Virus record (IMG/VR): IMGVR_UViG_3300007960_000096
Span: 1-32,606 of that record
Length of the DNA: 32,606 nt
DNA from: a virus
Reading direction: 5' to 3' (one strand)
Part shown: positions 23,827 through 30,393 of the stretch, in pieces
Layout: each line of letters opens with the position of its first letter
Position numbering within the stretch: the stretch's first letter is position 1
Position numbers and translations under genes: made by a program
The notes under the pieces: model-generated
Database searches by the model: none
Seen by the model: the letters and a program-made list of their open reading frames with translations, nothing else
What the model was told of the DNA's origin: nothing

Positions 23827-24419
23827 CACCAATCAACTCCTAAATCAACAAACTCTTCTTTTTCAATAGAGAAAGCCTTCACTATACCATTTTCTTGCCC
23901 ATACTTCCAAAGTTCATAGACTAATTGGCTATCCTTTAGGCAGTAATCCACGACCGTATCATAGTCCCCTGCCTTCCATAAGGCGGGAGCATCGGCTGAA
24001 TCCATCATCTTAGACGCATCTAAAGAACACTCGACTAAGTTTTGAAGTCTAAAGCGTTCACCGTGACCTTTCAGAAGAATCTTGCTAGTATCAATATACT
24101 GTTCTTCTTCTAAGAACTTACGAATGCAGTATATGTCCATAGAATCACGCAGGATAGGTAGGTCAAACGCCGCGATATTGTGGCCTAATAGCAGGCCACC
24201 TGCCTTCTGAAAATCGTCAAGGTCATATTTCAGGTCGCGCAGACTTTTGACGATGTGACCGCCCTTAGCAAAGGTATTCACGGCCTCATCAACATACGCC
24301 GTTCCTGTTGAGCCATCCCAAGTGGTTACGGTTGAAACTTGAAACATATGGGTATTACCAAAGCCACCGATTTCGTGAGACATATTCTTAGTCTCTAAGT
24401 CAATAGCCATTACGTTCAT
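23826..24419 (-). CDS. DnaQ-like (DEDDy) 3'-5' exonuclease
   Basis: ATG 24419 is preferred over the upstream GTG 24428 because GGTGAGTG serves it. The 197-residue protein has the three exonuclease motifs: Exo I AIDLETK (D7, E9), Exo II GHNIAAFDLP (N81, F85, D86) and Exo III YCLKDSQL (Y159, D163), the DEDDy form. It is a single-domain enzyme of the RNase H-like fold. The polymerase N-part has its own exonuclease domain, so this one may act separately, for example in end trimming, RNA/DNA turnover or extra proofreading. It lies near the end of the replication operon. Confidence 0.85.
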   Translation of the reverse strand: MNVMAIDLETKNMSHEIGGFGNTHMFQVSTVTTWDGSTGTAYVDEAVNTFAKGGHIVKSLRDLKYDLDDFQKAGGLLLGHNIAAFDLPILRDSMDIYCIRKFLEEEQYIDTSKILLKGHGERFRLQNLVECSLDASKMMDSADAPALWKAGDYDTVVDYCLKDSQLVYELWKYGQENGIVKAFSIEKEEFVDLGVDW

Positions 24420-24420
24420 T

Positions 24421-24639
24421 TCACTCACCAGACCACAGTTTGCTCAACTTTTCTTCTGATTTGTCTTTTGTTTGTTCTTCTTCGATACGACGCTTAAGAA
24501 ACACAACAATGTTCTGTCCTGCAACAGTTACCATTGATGAACATTCCCAACCATCAGCACCGTAAGTATCAAGGGCTTCAATAATTACTTTGGGTCCTTT
24601 TGATACTTCAAAAACTTTATATGTGTTTTCCCACTTCAT
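24421..24639 (-). CDS. DUF4177-like small protein
   Basis: ATG 24639 overlaps the stop of the AAA+ gene, with GGTGATGAAGA upstream. The 72-residue product starts MKWENTYKVFEV and has ALDTYGADGWECSSMVTV and IVVFLKRR, the strand-helix-strand pattern with the GA.GWE core typical of DUF4177 proteins. A charged tail follows (EEEQTKDKSEEKLSKLW). The function of that family is unknown. It is placed between helicase-like and exonuclease genes and is probably translated with them. Confidence 0.6.
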   Translation of the reverse strand: MKWENTYKVFEVSKGPKVIIEALDTYGADGWECSSMVTVAGQNIVVFLKRRIEEEQTKDKSEEKLSKLWSGE

Positions 24640-26081
24640 TCTTCATCACCTAGTAGTTTAATATAGACCGCTCGGCCTTTTTTATCTTCTTTGAATTTAT
24701 GCTGAATCTTTCTAAAATAATTATATACAGAAGGTTGTGATTTCTTTCCTTTTGTCATAACTTCAGAAAGCAAGTCTTTCTTTGAAACGAAGCCGTCTTC
24801 GTCCTTTTCCATGTCCGTATAGCATTTAACGAATAAGGGGAACATTGACTTTTCAGAAAGTGACTGACGCTTGACCCGTAGGCCCTGTTCCAACCAATCA
24901 ACCAATGTGCTATAACATTGTCGGACAACGCTACCTGCTTGACGGACGTTTCTTGGATTTACAATGAACCTTTGGCTTTTATCCTTAATTGATGGGGCTT
25001 CTGCAATCGAACACAGAACACTCATCTTCATGAGGATTTTCATCAATCTGGTAGTAAAGTTTTGCGCTACTTTACGAACTTCGGCGTTTGTGTTGTTAAT
25101 GTAAGACTCCATGTTTTCGTATTCAAGCATCAAGGCATCCTGAAAAGCCTCGGAGAACCGAATTGTTTCAAGAGAATTTCTTCCCGCATCATTGAACCTA
25201 TCGTATAATGCTTCATAAATCTTAAAAAGAGCATTTACATATTTATCAACGGGTTGGTTAACTTCTTCGTATGTTCCCGCTAATTCAATCTGCTTCCTTC
25301 TCATGTTTTGTTGGATGTGTTCAGGCGTGTCCCAAACATACAAAAGCATACGCTGAAGAACACCTTTATTCGCAATAACATCACTTAGGTTTTCAGGAGG
25401 ATACGTCATAGCCATAACAGAACGCTGACTAAAACAATACTTAACTTCATTATCGAATTGACGAAGTGCTTTACTAATTACCCAAGACTCACCAGCAAGA
25501 GTGTTCATTAGTGTGTTAAGATACACAATAGAAGATTCATTGTGTTGTGTTGGTTTAAACACACCTGAATACTCAAACTCGTCCCAATGAGCAAGACCCG
25601 CACCTTCTAAATGGCCGGGAACGTGTTCTAATTCAGTTTCTCCATCATCGTTGATTTTCTTGTTAAAACCACCGATAAGGGTTGCATCCGAGTAATCTGT
25701 AAGTGAGAAAATGTCAAAGTTTTGCGGGCGTGTTTCTTCATTCCAAACCATATTTGGGTGTTGACCCTTCTCATTAATTTTCTTAAAAACTCCCTTTGCT
25801 ACAGGACCAACAAAATTCCAAAGTGTTGATTTTCCTGTTCCTGAACTCTGAATCCAACAAAAATGGATTCGGCTATCTTCAATGTTTCGTCCCGCAGGAA
25901 TACGAACAAAATCCTTTGAGATTTGCCCTAACAAAACAAAAAAAGATACCGCCGCAGGAACATCGTTCATGTGCGATACTTCAAGAGCAGATTTCTGAAA
26001 CTCTCGCACAACGGCGGGAAGTGATTCAGAAAATGCTGCGGCGCGTTCTTCATAAATTTCAACGTAATCTTCATCAGTCAT
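24636..26081 (-). CDS. AAA+ ATPase, probable replicative helicase
   Basis: ATG 26081 follows GAAGGTGAAAAT and overlaps the previous stop (ATGA). The 481-residue protein has Walker A QSSGTGKST (residues 78-86), Walker B LAHWDEF (D167, E168), a sensor-1-like stretch SVMAMTYPP (221-229) and a probable arginine finger GVLQRMLLYVW (R244). The C-terminus (about 430-478) reads as a winged helix (SKKDLLSEVMTKGKKSQPSV). This layout suits an MCM-like or DUF3987-type replicative helicase loader/helicase, which the surrounding clamp, polymerase and primase genes lack otherwise. It lacks an MCM N-terminal domain and is shorter than cellular MCM (about 650). Which AAA+ clade it belongs to cannot be settled by eye. 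Confidence 0.7.
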   Translation of the reverse strand: MTDEDYVEIYEERAAAFSESLPAVVREFQKSALEVSHMNDVPAAVSFFVLLGQISKDFVRIPAGRNIEDSRIHFCWIQSSGTGKSTLWNFVGPVAKGVFKKINEKGQHPNMVWNEETRPQNFDIFSLTDYSDATLIGGFNKKINDDGETELEHVPGHLEGAGLAHWDEFEYSGVFKPTQHNESSIVYLNTLMNTLAGESWVISKALRQFDNEVKYCFSQRSVMAMTYPPENLSDVIANKGVLQRMLLYVWDTPEHIQQNMRRKQIELAGTYEEVNQPVDKYVNALFKIYEALYDRFNDAGRNSLETIRFSEAFQDALMLEYENMESYINNTNAEVRKVAQNFTTRLMKILMKMSVLCSIAEAPSIKDKSQRFIVNPRNVRQAGSVVRQCYSTLVDWLEQGLRVKRQSLSEKSMFPLFVKCYTDMEKDEDGFVSKKDLLSEVMTKGKKSQPSVYNYFRKIQHKFKEDKKGRAVYIKLLGDEE

Positions 26082-26773
26082 ATTTTCACCTTCTCTTCAG
26101 AGTTGAGGGTATTAACTACCCGTTCAGCGATTGTCGGTCCAATACCTTCAATCTTAGAAATTTCAGAGGGCCTTTGCTCTCCAATTTCCATAATAGAACC
26201 AAATTCTTCAATCAATTTTGTTGCCTTTGATTCTGAAATGCCCTTTATTGTTGAGAGGACATCAATTCTCATATCATCACTACTTAGCCTTTTATGAATT
26301 CTTGGCTTGATAGTTGGTCTATCTAACGGTTGCATTTTGCAAACTGCTGCAATAATTTCAGATGCTTCTTCTTCAGAAGATACCCACATGGGTTTTGCAT
26401 CCATATCTAAAACAATTCTGCCGTATGCTCCTAAGAATTTGTTTCTTAGTAAGATTGCTCTTGTGTGTCTTGGCATATTGTTAGGAGCATTATCAATTAC
26501 ATTATTGATTGCTTCTTCAATCGTTCCGTAAATCAAAACAATGTTTACTGAGTATGCCCTATCCATATTATCAATCTGAGTCCACATTCTCTTAGATAGA
26601 ACAGAACCTAAAAAGTCTGTAGTTGATTTGGCTTCAAAGCAAACATCATTGAAAACATAGTCTCCAATTTCAAGCCACTTCTTTTCAGTTTTGATGTTAA
26701 GCATTCTGGCCTTTTGCTCAACTAGTCTAACTAGTTTTGAACCTTCTTTTTCTCTAGAATCTATAATCAGCAT
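26078..26773 (-). CDS. XPF/ERCC4-family structure-specific nuclease
   Basis: ATG 26773 has a strong AGGAGGAATATCACA site. The 231-residue protein is an ERCC4 nuclease domain followed by tandem helix-hairpin-helix motifs. Catalytic pieces are IIDSREK (D5, R7, E8), IGDY (D38) and FEAKSTTDFLGSVLSKRMWT (E47, K49), where XPF enzymes usually have ERK. The (HhH)2 part is at about 175-225: TIKGISESKATKLIEEFGS and KIEGIGPTIAERVV. There is no helicase domain, as in crenarchaeal XPF. These enzymes cut forked or flapped DNA, usually with PCNA. Here it would resolve replication or recombination intermediates or help end processing. No PIP box is evident at its ends. Confidence 0.85.
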   Translation of the reverse strand: MLIIDSREKEGSKLVRLVEQKARMLNIKTEKKWLEIGDYVFNDVCFEAKSTTDFLGSVLSKRMWTQIDNMDRAYSVNIVLIYGTIEEAINNVIDNAPNNMPRHTRAILLRNKFLGAYGRIVLDMDAKPMWVSSEEEASEIIAAVCKMQPLDRPTIKPRIHKRLSSDDMRIDVLSTIKGISESKATKLIEEFGSIMEIGEQRPSEISKIEGIGPTIAERVVNTLNSEEKVKI

Positions 26774-26868
26774 TGTGATATTCCTCCTAATACATTAAAT
26801 AAAAAGGCAATGCTACCTATTGTGTAAAAAGCGAATCTTGAATAAAAAAGTAAATCATTTCTTTCCAT
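26767..26868 (-). CDS. 33-residue membrane microprotein between primase and XPF genes
   Basis: ATG 26868 is preceded by GGAGGTTCCCAA, an excellent Shine-Dalgarno formed within the last codons of the primase gene. The stop is TGA 26767-26769, seven bases inside the XPF gene. The product begins MERNDLLFYSRF and is hydrophobic from about residue 7 to 29 (FYTIGSIAFLFNVLGGI), one membrane helix. The 81-base gap between the two large genes would otherwise be empty in a genome packed this tightly. The function is unknown. Confidence 0.5.
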   Translation of the reverse strand: MERNDLLFYSRFAFYTIGSIAFLFNVLGGISQC

Positions 26869-27898
26869 TTGGGAACCTCCAGCATTTTCCTACACAATAA
26901 CCATTGGATATGAGTGTTTCGCACTTAGGAGAATATCTGTTATTTCTAACAATATAACTAACGTGCTTAAAAGATTCTCTTTCATTCCAATCTAGCCATA
27001 TTTCTTCAGAAGAACCGAACACATCATGTAATTCTTCCATTATTCTTTCAGACACTTCCTTTATTTGTTCTCCATTTAACCTAATACCTGAAGAACCTGT
27101 GAGGATATCTCTATACCATTGAACCAAATAAACTCGTGCAAAATGCCCGGGATTCTCAACCATAGTGGCGTTGTGCAAACAGGGAAGGATGGGGAGTTTA
27201 CCGTTGTGTTTAGGCACAGAAACTTCACCCTCCACCATCTCGATAGGGGGTTGTTCGGGGAAGACGACCCGCTGACTACCCGACTTTTGGAACGGAATAA
27301 GTCTTGGACTTCGCGCCATTAGAAGAATGTCTTCAAGGTTCATCGAAAACACGTCCTCATAGAAAAGCGGGATGCAATACAAAACATTACCTGAACCATC
27401 ATCAGATGCCATATTTACGGTATTTGGAACCCTTCGCAATCTTGAGGCTTGTCCTACTCTATCATCGAGAGAAGAGCCTCCACCATTCTCATACAGATAT
27501 TGCTTAACCACTTTGAAATAAGCCTGAATATCTCTAATATTGTCTGTGCGGTTTCCTTCAATGAATAAATGAAATCCCCTCCCTGAAAAGAACAACGTGT
27601 GTATTAAATCTTCATCCTTTACCATCTGCATTACGATTCTTACATCATCCAATGCTTTCTGTAACCGTTCTCCGTGAGCATCAAAATCAAGAAAGATGCG
27701 GTCAAGGATTACAGAAGATTCGATAGCAGTTGTTTCTGAAAATTCTTCAAAATCATACACAGTTGTATATACATTCGTTCTGTTGTTGTGTGCATTCACA
27801 AATTCGGAATACTCACTTTTTGTCAGAACTTTCTTTCTCTTCATCTGAGGGGCGTTTGGAATGTGACTCCCCGCCCAAACTAGTCTCGGAAATTTCAT
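26855..27898 (-). CDS. Archaeo-eukaryotic primase with PriL-like Fe-S domain (PriS-PriL fusion)
   Basis: ATG 27898 is chosen because GGTGGTAATA lies before it. The 347-residue protein carries the AEP catalytic motifs: FLDFDAHGE (D71, D73), SGRGFHLF (S105, H110) and DDRVGQASRLRRVPNTVN (D146, with the basic stretch). The C-terminal half matches the iron-sulphur domain of the large primase subunit: LPC(240)LHNAT, VENPGHFARVYLVQWYRDIL, and C326, C335, C339 in SPKCETLISNGYCVGKCWRF. Cellular archaea encode these on two proteins; here one short chain has both, as in some plasmid and virus primases. It would make primers for the polymerase encoded upstream. Its 5' end overlaps the preceding small gene by 86 bases. 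Confidence 0.85.
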   Translation of the reverse strand: MKFPRLVWAGSHIPNAPQMKRKKVLTKSEYSEFVNAHNNRTNVYTTVYDFEEFSETTAIESSVILDRIFLDFDAHGERLQKALDDVRIVMQMVKDEDLIHTLFFSGRGFHLFIEGNRTDNIRDIQAYFKVVKQYLYENGGGSSLDDRVGQASRLRRVPNTVNMASDDGSGNVLYCIPLFYEDVFSMNLEDILLMARSPRLIPFQKSGSQRVVFPEQPPIEMVEGEVSVPKHNGKLPILPCLHNATMVENPGHFARVYLVQWYRDILTGSSGIRLNGEQIKEVSERIMEELHDVFGSSEEIWLDWNERESFKHVSYIVRNNRYSPKCETLISNGYCVGKCWRFPNGKK

Positions 27899-28184
27899 TA
27901 TTACCACCAAAATTAACTGTTGCGCTATTTAACATTTCACGGATAATACCGGCTACTTCTGCCTGTAAAGAAGCCATGATTGCTTCACGCATAGCATCTT
28001 CAAATGTGCTTCCAACGAAAGCATCATTTACTCTAACATCTCTAATTAGTTGAAATCTTTCAGATAGTTTCATCTCGGAATATAGATTATTAGAAAGGGA
28101 TTCTATTGTTGATTTCAAGTTAGAAATTTCATTGAATGTCCAATTTCTTGCTAGCACTTTTGACTCTATCAAATCTCTAATCAT
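27813..28184 (-). CDS. Helical protein with charged tail, unknown
   Basis: ATG 28184 overlaps the stop of the Cas4-like gene (TGATG). In-frame GTG 28193 is an alternative. The 123-residue product has a helical core (NEISNLKSTIESLSNNLYSE, then EDAMREAIMASLQAEVAGII) and a polar, probably disordered tail (ESHSKRPSDEEKESSDKK). The last 86 bases are also read in another frame as the primase N-terminus, an unusually long overlap for this genome. It may be a replication accessory protein; no family is recognised. An alternative primase start farther in would reduce the overlap but has no ribosome binding site. Confidence 0.55.
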   Translation of the reverse strand: MIRDLIESKVLARNWTFNEISNLKSTIESLSNNLYSEMKLSERFQLIRDVRVNDAFVGSTFEDAMREAIMASLQAEVAGIIREMLNSATVNFGGNNEISETSLGGESHSKRPSDEEKESSDKK

Positions 28185-29089
28185 CACAACCACGAATCCG
28201 TTTGTGCTGCATCACACATTCCGAAGAAAGAACAATGTGTGCATGTTTTATAGTAAAACTTAGGAGCAAAGGTCTTCTGCTCATAAGCATACAGTAATTT
28301 GGCGATACCGTCGGCAACTGAGGTCATAGAGCGTTTCTTGACTTCCTCAACATAGAGGTAGTTAGAAACGGGGTAATACCATCCCCAATGAGTCACCTTC
28401 ATGTCTTTAGTCAAGCCGTTTTTGATGAGGACTTCCTCAGGCGCGGATTCAATCATCAATTGATAGAAGGCCATTTCCTTTCTCATCGTTGTTGTCTTGT
28501 AATCCTTCCACGGTCCGGTCTTCAACTCCATAGGAATGAGCGAATTTCCTTCGCGGAATACACGGTCAATGATACCTTGAAGGTGAATTTTGTAGTCACG
28601 CTGAAGAGGATATTTTGCGCTCTGATTTTTCTTGAAGGTAATTTCAGCATCAAACTTTCCTTCGTTCACTATCGGCAAAAACTCATCCAACTTCTTTTCA
28701 TCCCTGCATTCAATGAAACGCTCGGCTTCTGTTGATGCAATAGTTAGATAAATGTCTAGGTAATCATCAATCGGGAAAAGGCTTTGACAATAATCTAGAA
28801 TCTCTGTGTTGTTCATTGTTTCTGCCTTAGCAATATCGAAGTCCCTGAAGAAGTCCTCACGCGCATTGTGAACAATTGTTCCCTTAAGCATGGCTTCTGT
28901 TTGGTCTTGCGGAAGTCTTTGGATATAGGAAAAATCATACTTTTTAGGACACCAATCGTGAGAACCAAGAGAAGACTTGGTAATCTTCAAGATTGGTTTA
29001 GATGGGTCTTCCGACCAATCAGGGTTCCAATCATAAGTGTATTCATCCATTGATTTGATAATCGCTTCGTATTTTTCGTCGTTATTCAT
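28184..29089 (-). CDS. Cas4/RecB-like nuclease with Fe-S cluster site
   Basis: ATG 29089 follows GGTGGTAAA (the in-frame ATG 29104 has no such site). The 301-residue protein has the PD-(D/E)XK nuclease motifs: GTIVHNARED (H74), QGIIDRVF (D175), PMELKTG (E188, K190) and FYQLM (Q210). Cysteines sit as in Cas4 and AddB: C47 near the N-terminus, and C283-x2-C286-x5-C292 at the end (CTHCSFFGMC), which bind a 4Fe-4S cluster. There is no CRISPR array or other cas gene, so it is a stand-alone viral exonuclease of the type seen in many archaeal viruses. Likely roles are end resection for recombination, or DNA processing for packaging. Confidence 0.85.
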   Translation of the reverse strand: MNNDEKYEAIIKSMDEYTYDWNPDWSEDPSKPILKITKSSLGSHDWCPKKYDFSYIQRLPQDQTEAMLKGTIVHNAREDFFRDFDIAKAETMNNTEILDYCQSLFPIDDYLDIYLTIASTEAERFIECRDEKKLDEFLPIVNEGKFDAEITFKKNQSAKYPLQRDYKIHLQGIIDRVFREGNSLIPMELKTGPWKDYKTTTMRKEMAFYQLMIESAPEEVLIKNGLTKDMKVTHWGWYYPVSNYLYVEEVKKRSMTSVADGIAKLLYAYEQKTFAPKFYYKTCTHCSFFGMCDAAQTDSWL

Positions 29090-29090
29090 T

Positions 29091-29978
29091 TTACCACCAC
29101 TCATCTAGTGTTAATTGTATTCTATTCGTTCTGATGCTTGAAGTTTCCCACCCCATAGCCTTATACACAGGTTCTGCTTTTTTAATTACAGACTCAGCAT
29201 AATACTCATAATCTGCATTCCACTTATCAAACTCTTCATAAGTCGAAGCAGAAACATATTCCACCGGCTTCTTTTCCTTTGTTAAGGGATGGGTGTAAGT
29301 TTTACCCTGTGCATTTACCTTCAAGAAAAGGTAAGAATCATCAAACTCAGTATCTGTGTGTTCCCAAGCATAAAGAACACCTGCGATACCTTCTTTGATT
29401 GAAGGTTTTTTGTATTCTAAGGTAACGAAACTCGATGAATCTTTACCGCACTTTTCGCACCATTTTGAATGGAGCATATTTCTCAATTCATGATGTTTTT
29501 TACAGTCAGGGCATTTTACTGTCATCCTGTTGTCTTTTAGACGACTTCTCTTGATAATCGAAGCCAATGGAACATCGCCTTTCAGAACAGATTGATAAGT
29601 CTCATAGAGATAAGACGTAATTTCTGCCTGAGATTTTTGAGCAGCCCACATTTTCAGAACAGTTGTCTGAACTTCCTTCGAGAGTTTTGTTTCGCTAACT
29701 CTTTTTGCGGTGTAGCCGGTCATCGTGAATTTTTCTTTGTCTAAAAATACACCATCTTCCCAAGTAATCATGCCCGCGTTTCGATTCTTAGTTACACCCA
29801 CACCAAGAGCAGAAAAATACTTCTCAAACTCAAGGACAACGGGGTGTTCATCAAGATTCATTACGTTTGGAAAAATCTTACGAACTCGTTCTTGAATAAG
29901 AGCAACTTTTTCAAGTGCTTCTTCAACAGAATCAATCTGAACATAGATTGAATCTGTGTGTCCATAAACTACTTTCAT
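29091..29978 (-). CDS. polB: Family B DNA polymerase, C-terminal part (motif C, thumb, PIP box)
   Basis: ATG 29978 overlaps the stop of the coiled-coil gene (ATGA); TTG 29987 is an alternative. The 295-residue protein begins practically at catalytic motif C, KVVYGHTDSIYV (residues 2-13; D9 is the key acidic residue; His replaces the usual first Asp). It continues with the thumb region: KNRNAGMITWEDGV, TMTGYTAKRVSETKL (KKRY-type), and SVLKGDVPLASIIKRSRL. A four-cysteine zinc ribbon, C156-x2-C159 and C174-x2-C177, is inserted in the thumb. The chain ends QLTLDEWW (288-295), a PCNA-interacting (PIP) motif. It must combine with the N-terminal part to form an active enzyme, as in Methanothermobacter, where PolB is also two polypeptides. 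Confidence 0.85.
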   Translation of the reverse strand: MKVVYGHTDSIYVQIDSVEEALEKVALIQERVRKIFPNVMNLDEHPVVLEFEKYFSALGVGVTKNRNAGMITWEDGVFLDKEKFTMTGYTAKRVSETKLSKEVQTTVLKMWAAQKSQAEITSYLYETYQSVLKGDVPLASIIKRSRLKDNRMTVKCPDCKKHHELRNMLHSKWCEKCGKDSSSFVTLEYKKPSIKEGIAGVLYAWEHTDTEFDDSYLFLKVNAQGKTYTHPLTKEKKPVEYVSASTYEEFDKWNADYEYYAESVIKKAEPVYKAMGWETSSIRTNRIQLTLDEWW

Positions 29979-30193
29979 TTCCACCAACTACCATTTCCAT
30001 TATAATGCAAGAATTTTGAAGCAGGTGCTTCATGCATTTCTTGGATTTCTCGAATTGCTTCCCATATAGTTTTGAATCCTTCGATGGCGTTAAGAATATC
30101 TTCTCGCTCATCTTCCAATTCATTGATTCTATGAATCGCTTCTTCAAGTCGTTGTTCCAACAGATTTATTCTACTTTCATTATCTAGTTTCAT
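29975..30193 (-). CDS. 72-residue coiled-coil protein between polymerase parts
   Basis: ATG 30193 has an upstream GGAGGCGAATTGA and overlaps the previous stop. The product is almost one long helix with heptad-like spacing (NLLEQRLEEAIHRINELED, NAIEGFKTIWEAIREIQEM) and a short Asn/Gly/Trp tail. It is not similar to an intein or endonuclease. Since it lies between two halves of one enzyme, it could be an assembly factor or simply an inserted small gene. No known family. Confidence 0.6.
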   Translation of the reverse strand: MKLDNESRINLLEQRLEEAIHRINELEDEREDILNAIEGFKTIWEAIREIQEMHEAPASKFLHYNGNGSWWK

Positions 30194-30393
30194 TCAATTC
30201 GCCTCCAAAGTGCTTTTTGTGTTTTAACTACATTCGGGTGTCTGCTAAGAAAAAAAGATACCTGTCTTTGATTCTGCACAAACTTTTTCATTATAGGCTT
30301 GGACCTTTCCATAAATACATGAGATGAAAATTCCTCACCTACTTTAAATTCACTTTCTAAGATATCATTCATTCTTTCTTTTATTGTTATCAT
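30190..30393 (-). CDS. 67-residue basic protein, possible winged-helix
   Basis: ATG 30393 overlaps the stop of the polymerase N-part (TAATG), with AAAGGAGATGG upstream. The product is basic in its second half (FMERSKPIMKKFVQNQRQVS, FFLSRHPNVVKTQKALWRR). The pattern of a helix, then QVSFFLSRHP and a final KALWRR strand, resembles small winged helix-turn-helix proteins of archaeal viruses. A DNA-binding role is plausible but unproven. It is the first of two small genes that separate the polymerase parts. Confidence 0.55.
   Translation of the reverse strand: MITIKERMNDILESEFKVGEEFSSHVFMERSKPIMKKFVQNQRQVSFFLSRHPNVVKTQKALWRRIE

Noticed and set aside
26817-26858. A 13-residue frame starting at the ATG that overlaps the primase stop
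   Set aside because: Too short and without a proper ribosome binding site; the frame one register away with GGAGG at good spacing explains the gap better.
29975-30393. Intein or homing endonuclease remains in the polymerase gap
   Set aside because: The two small genes have no endonuclease motifs, no intein-type ends, and the C-part does not begin with Cys, Ser or Thr at a splice junction.
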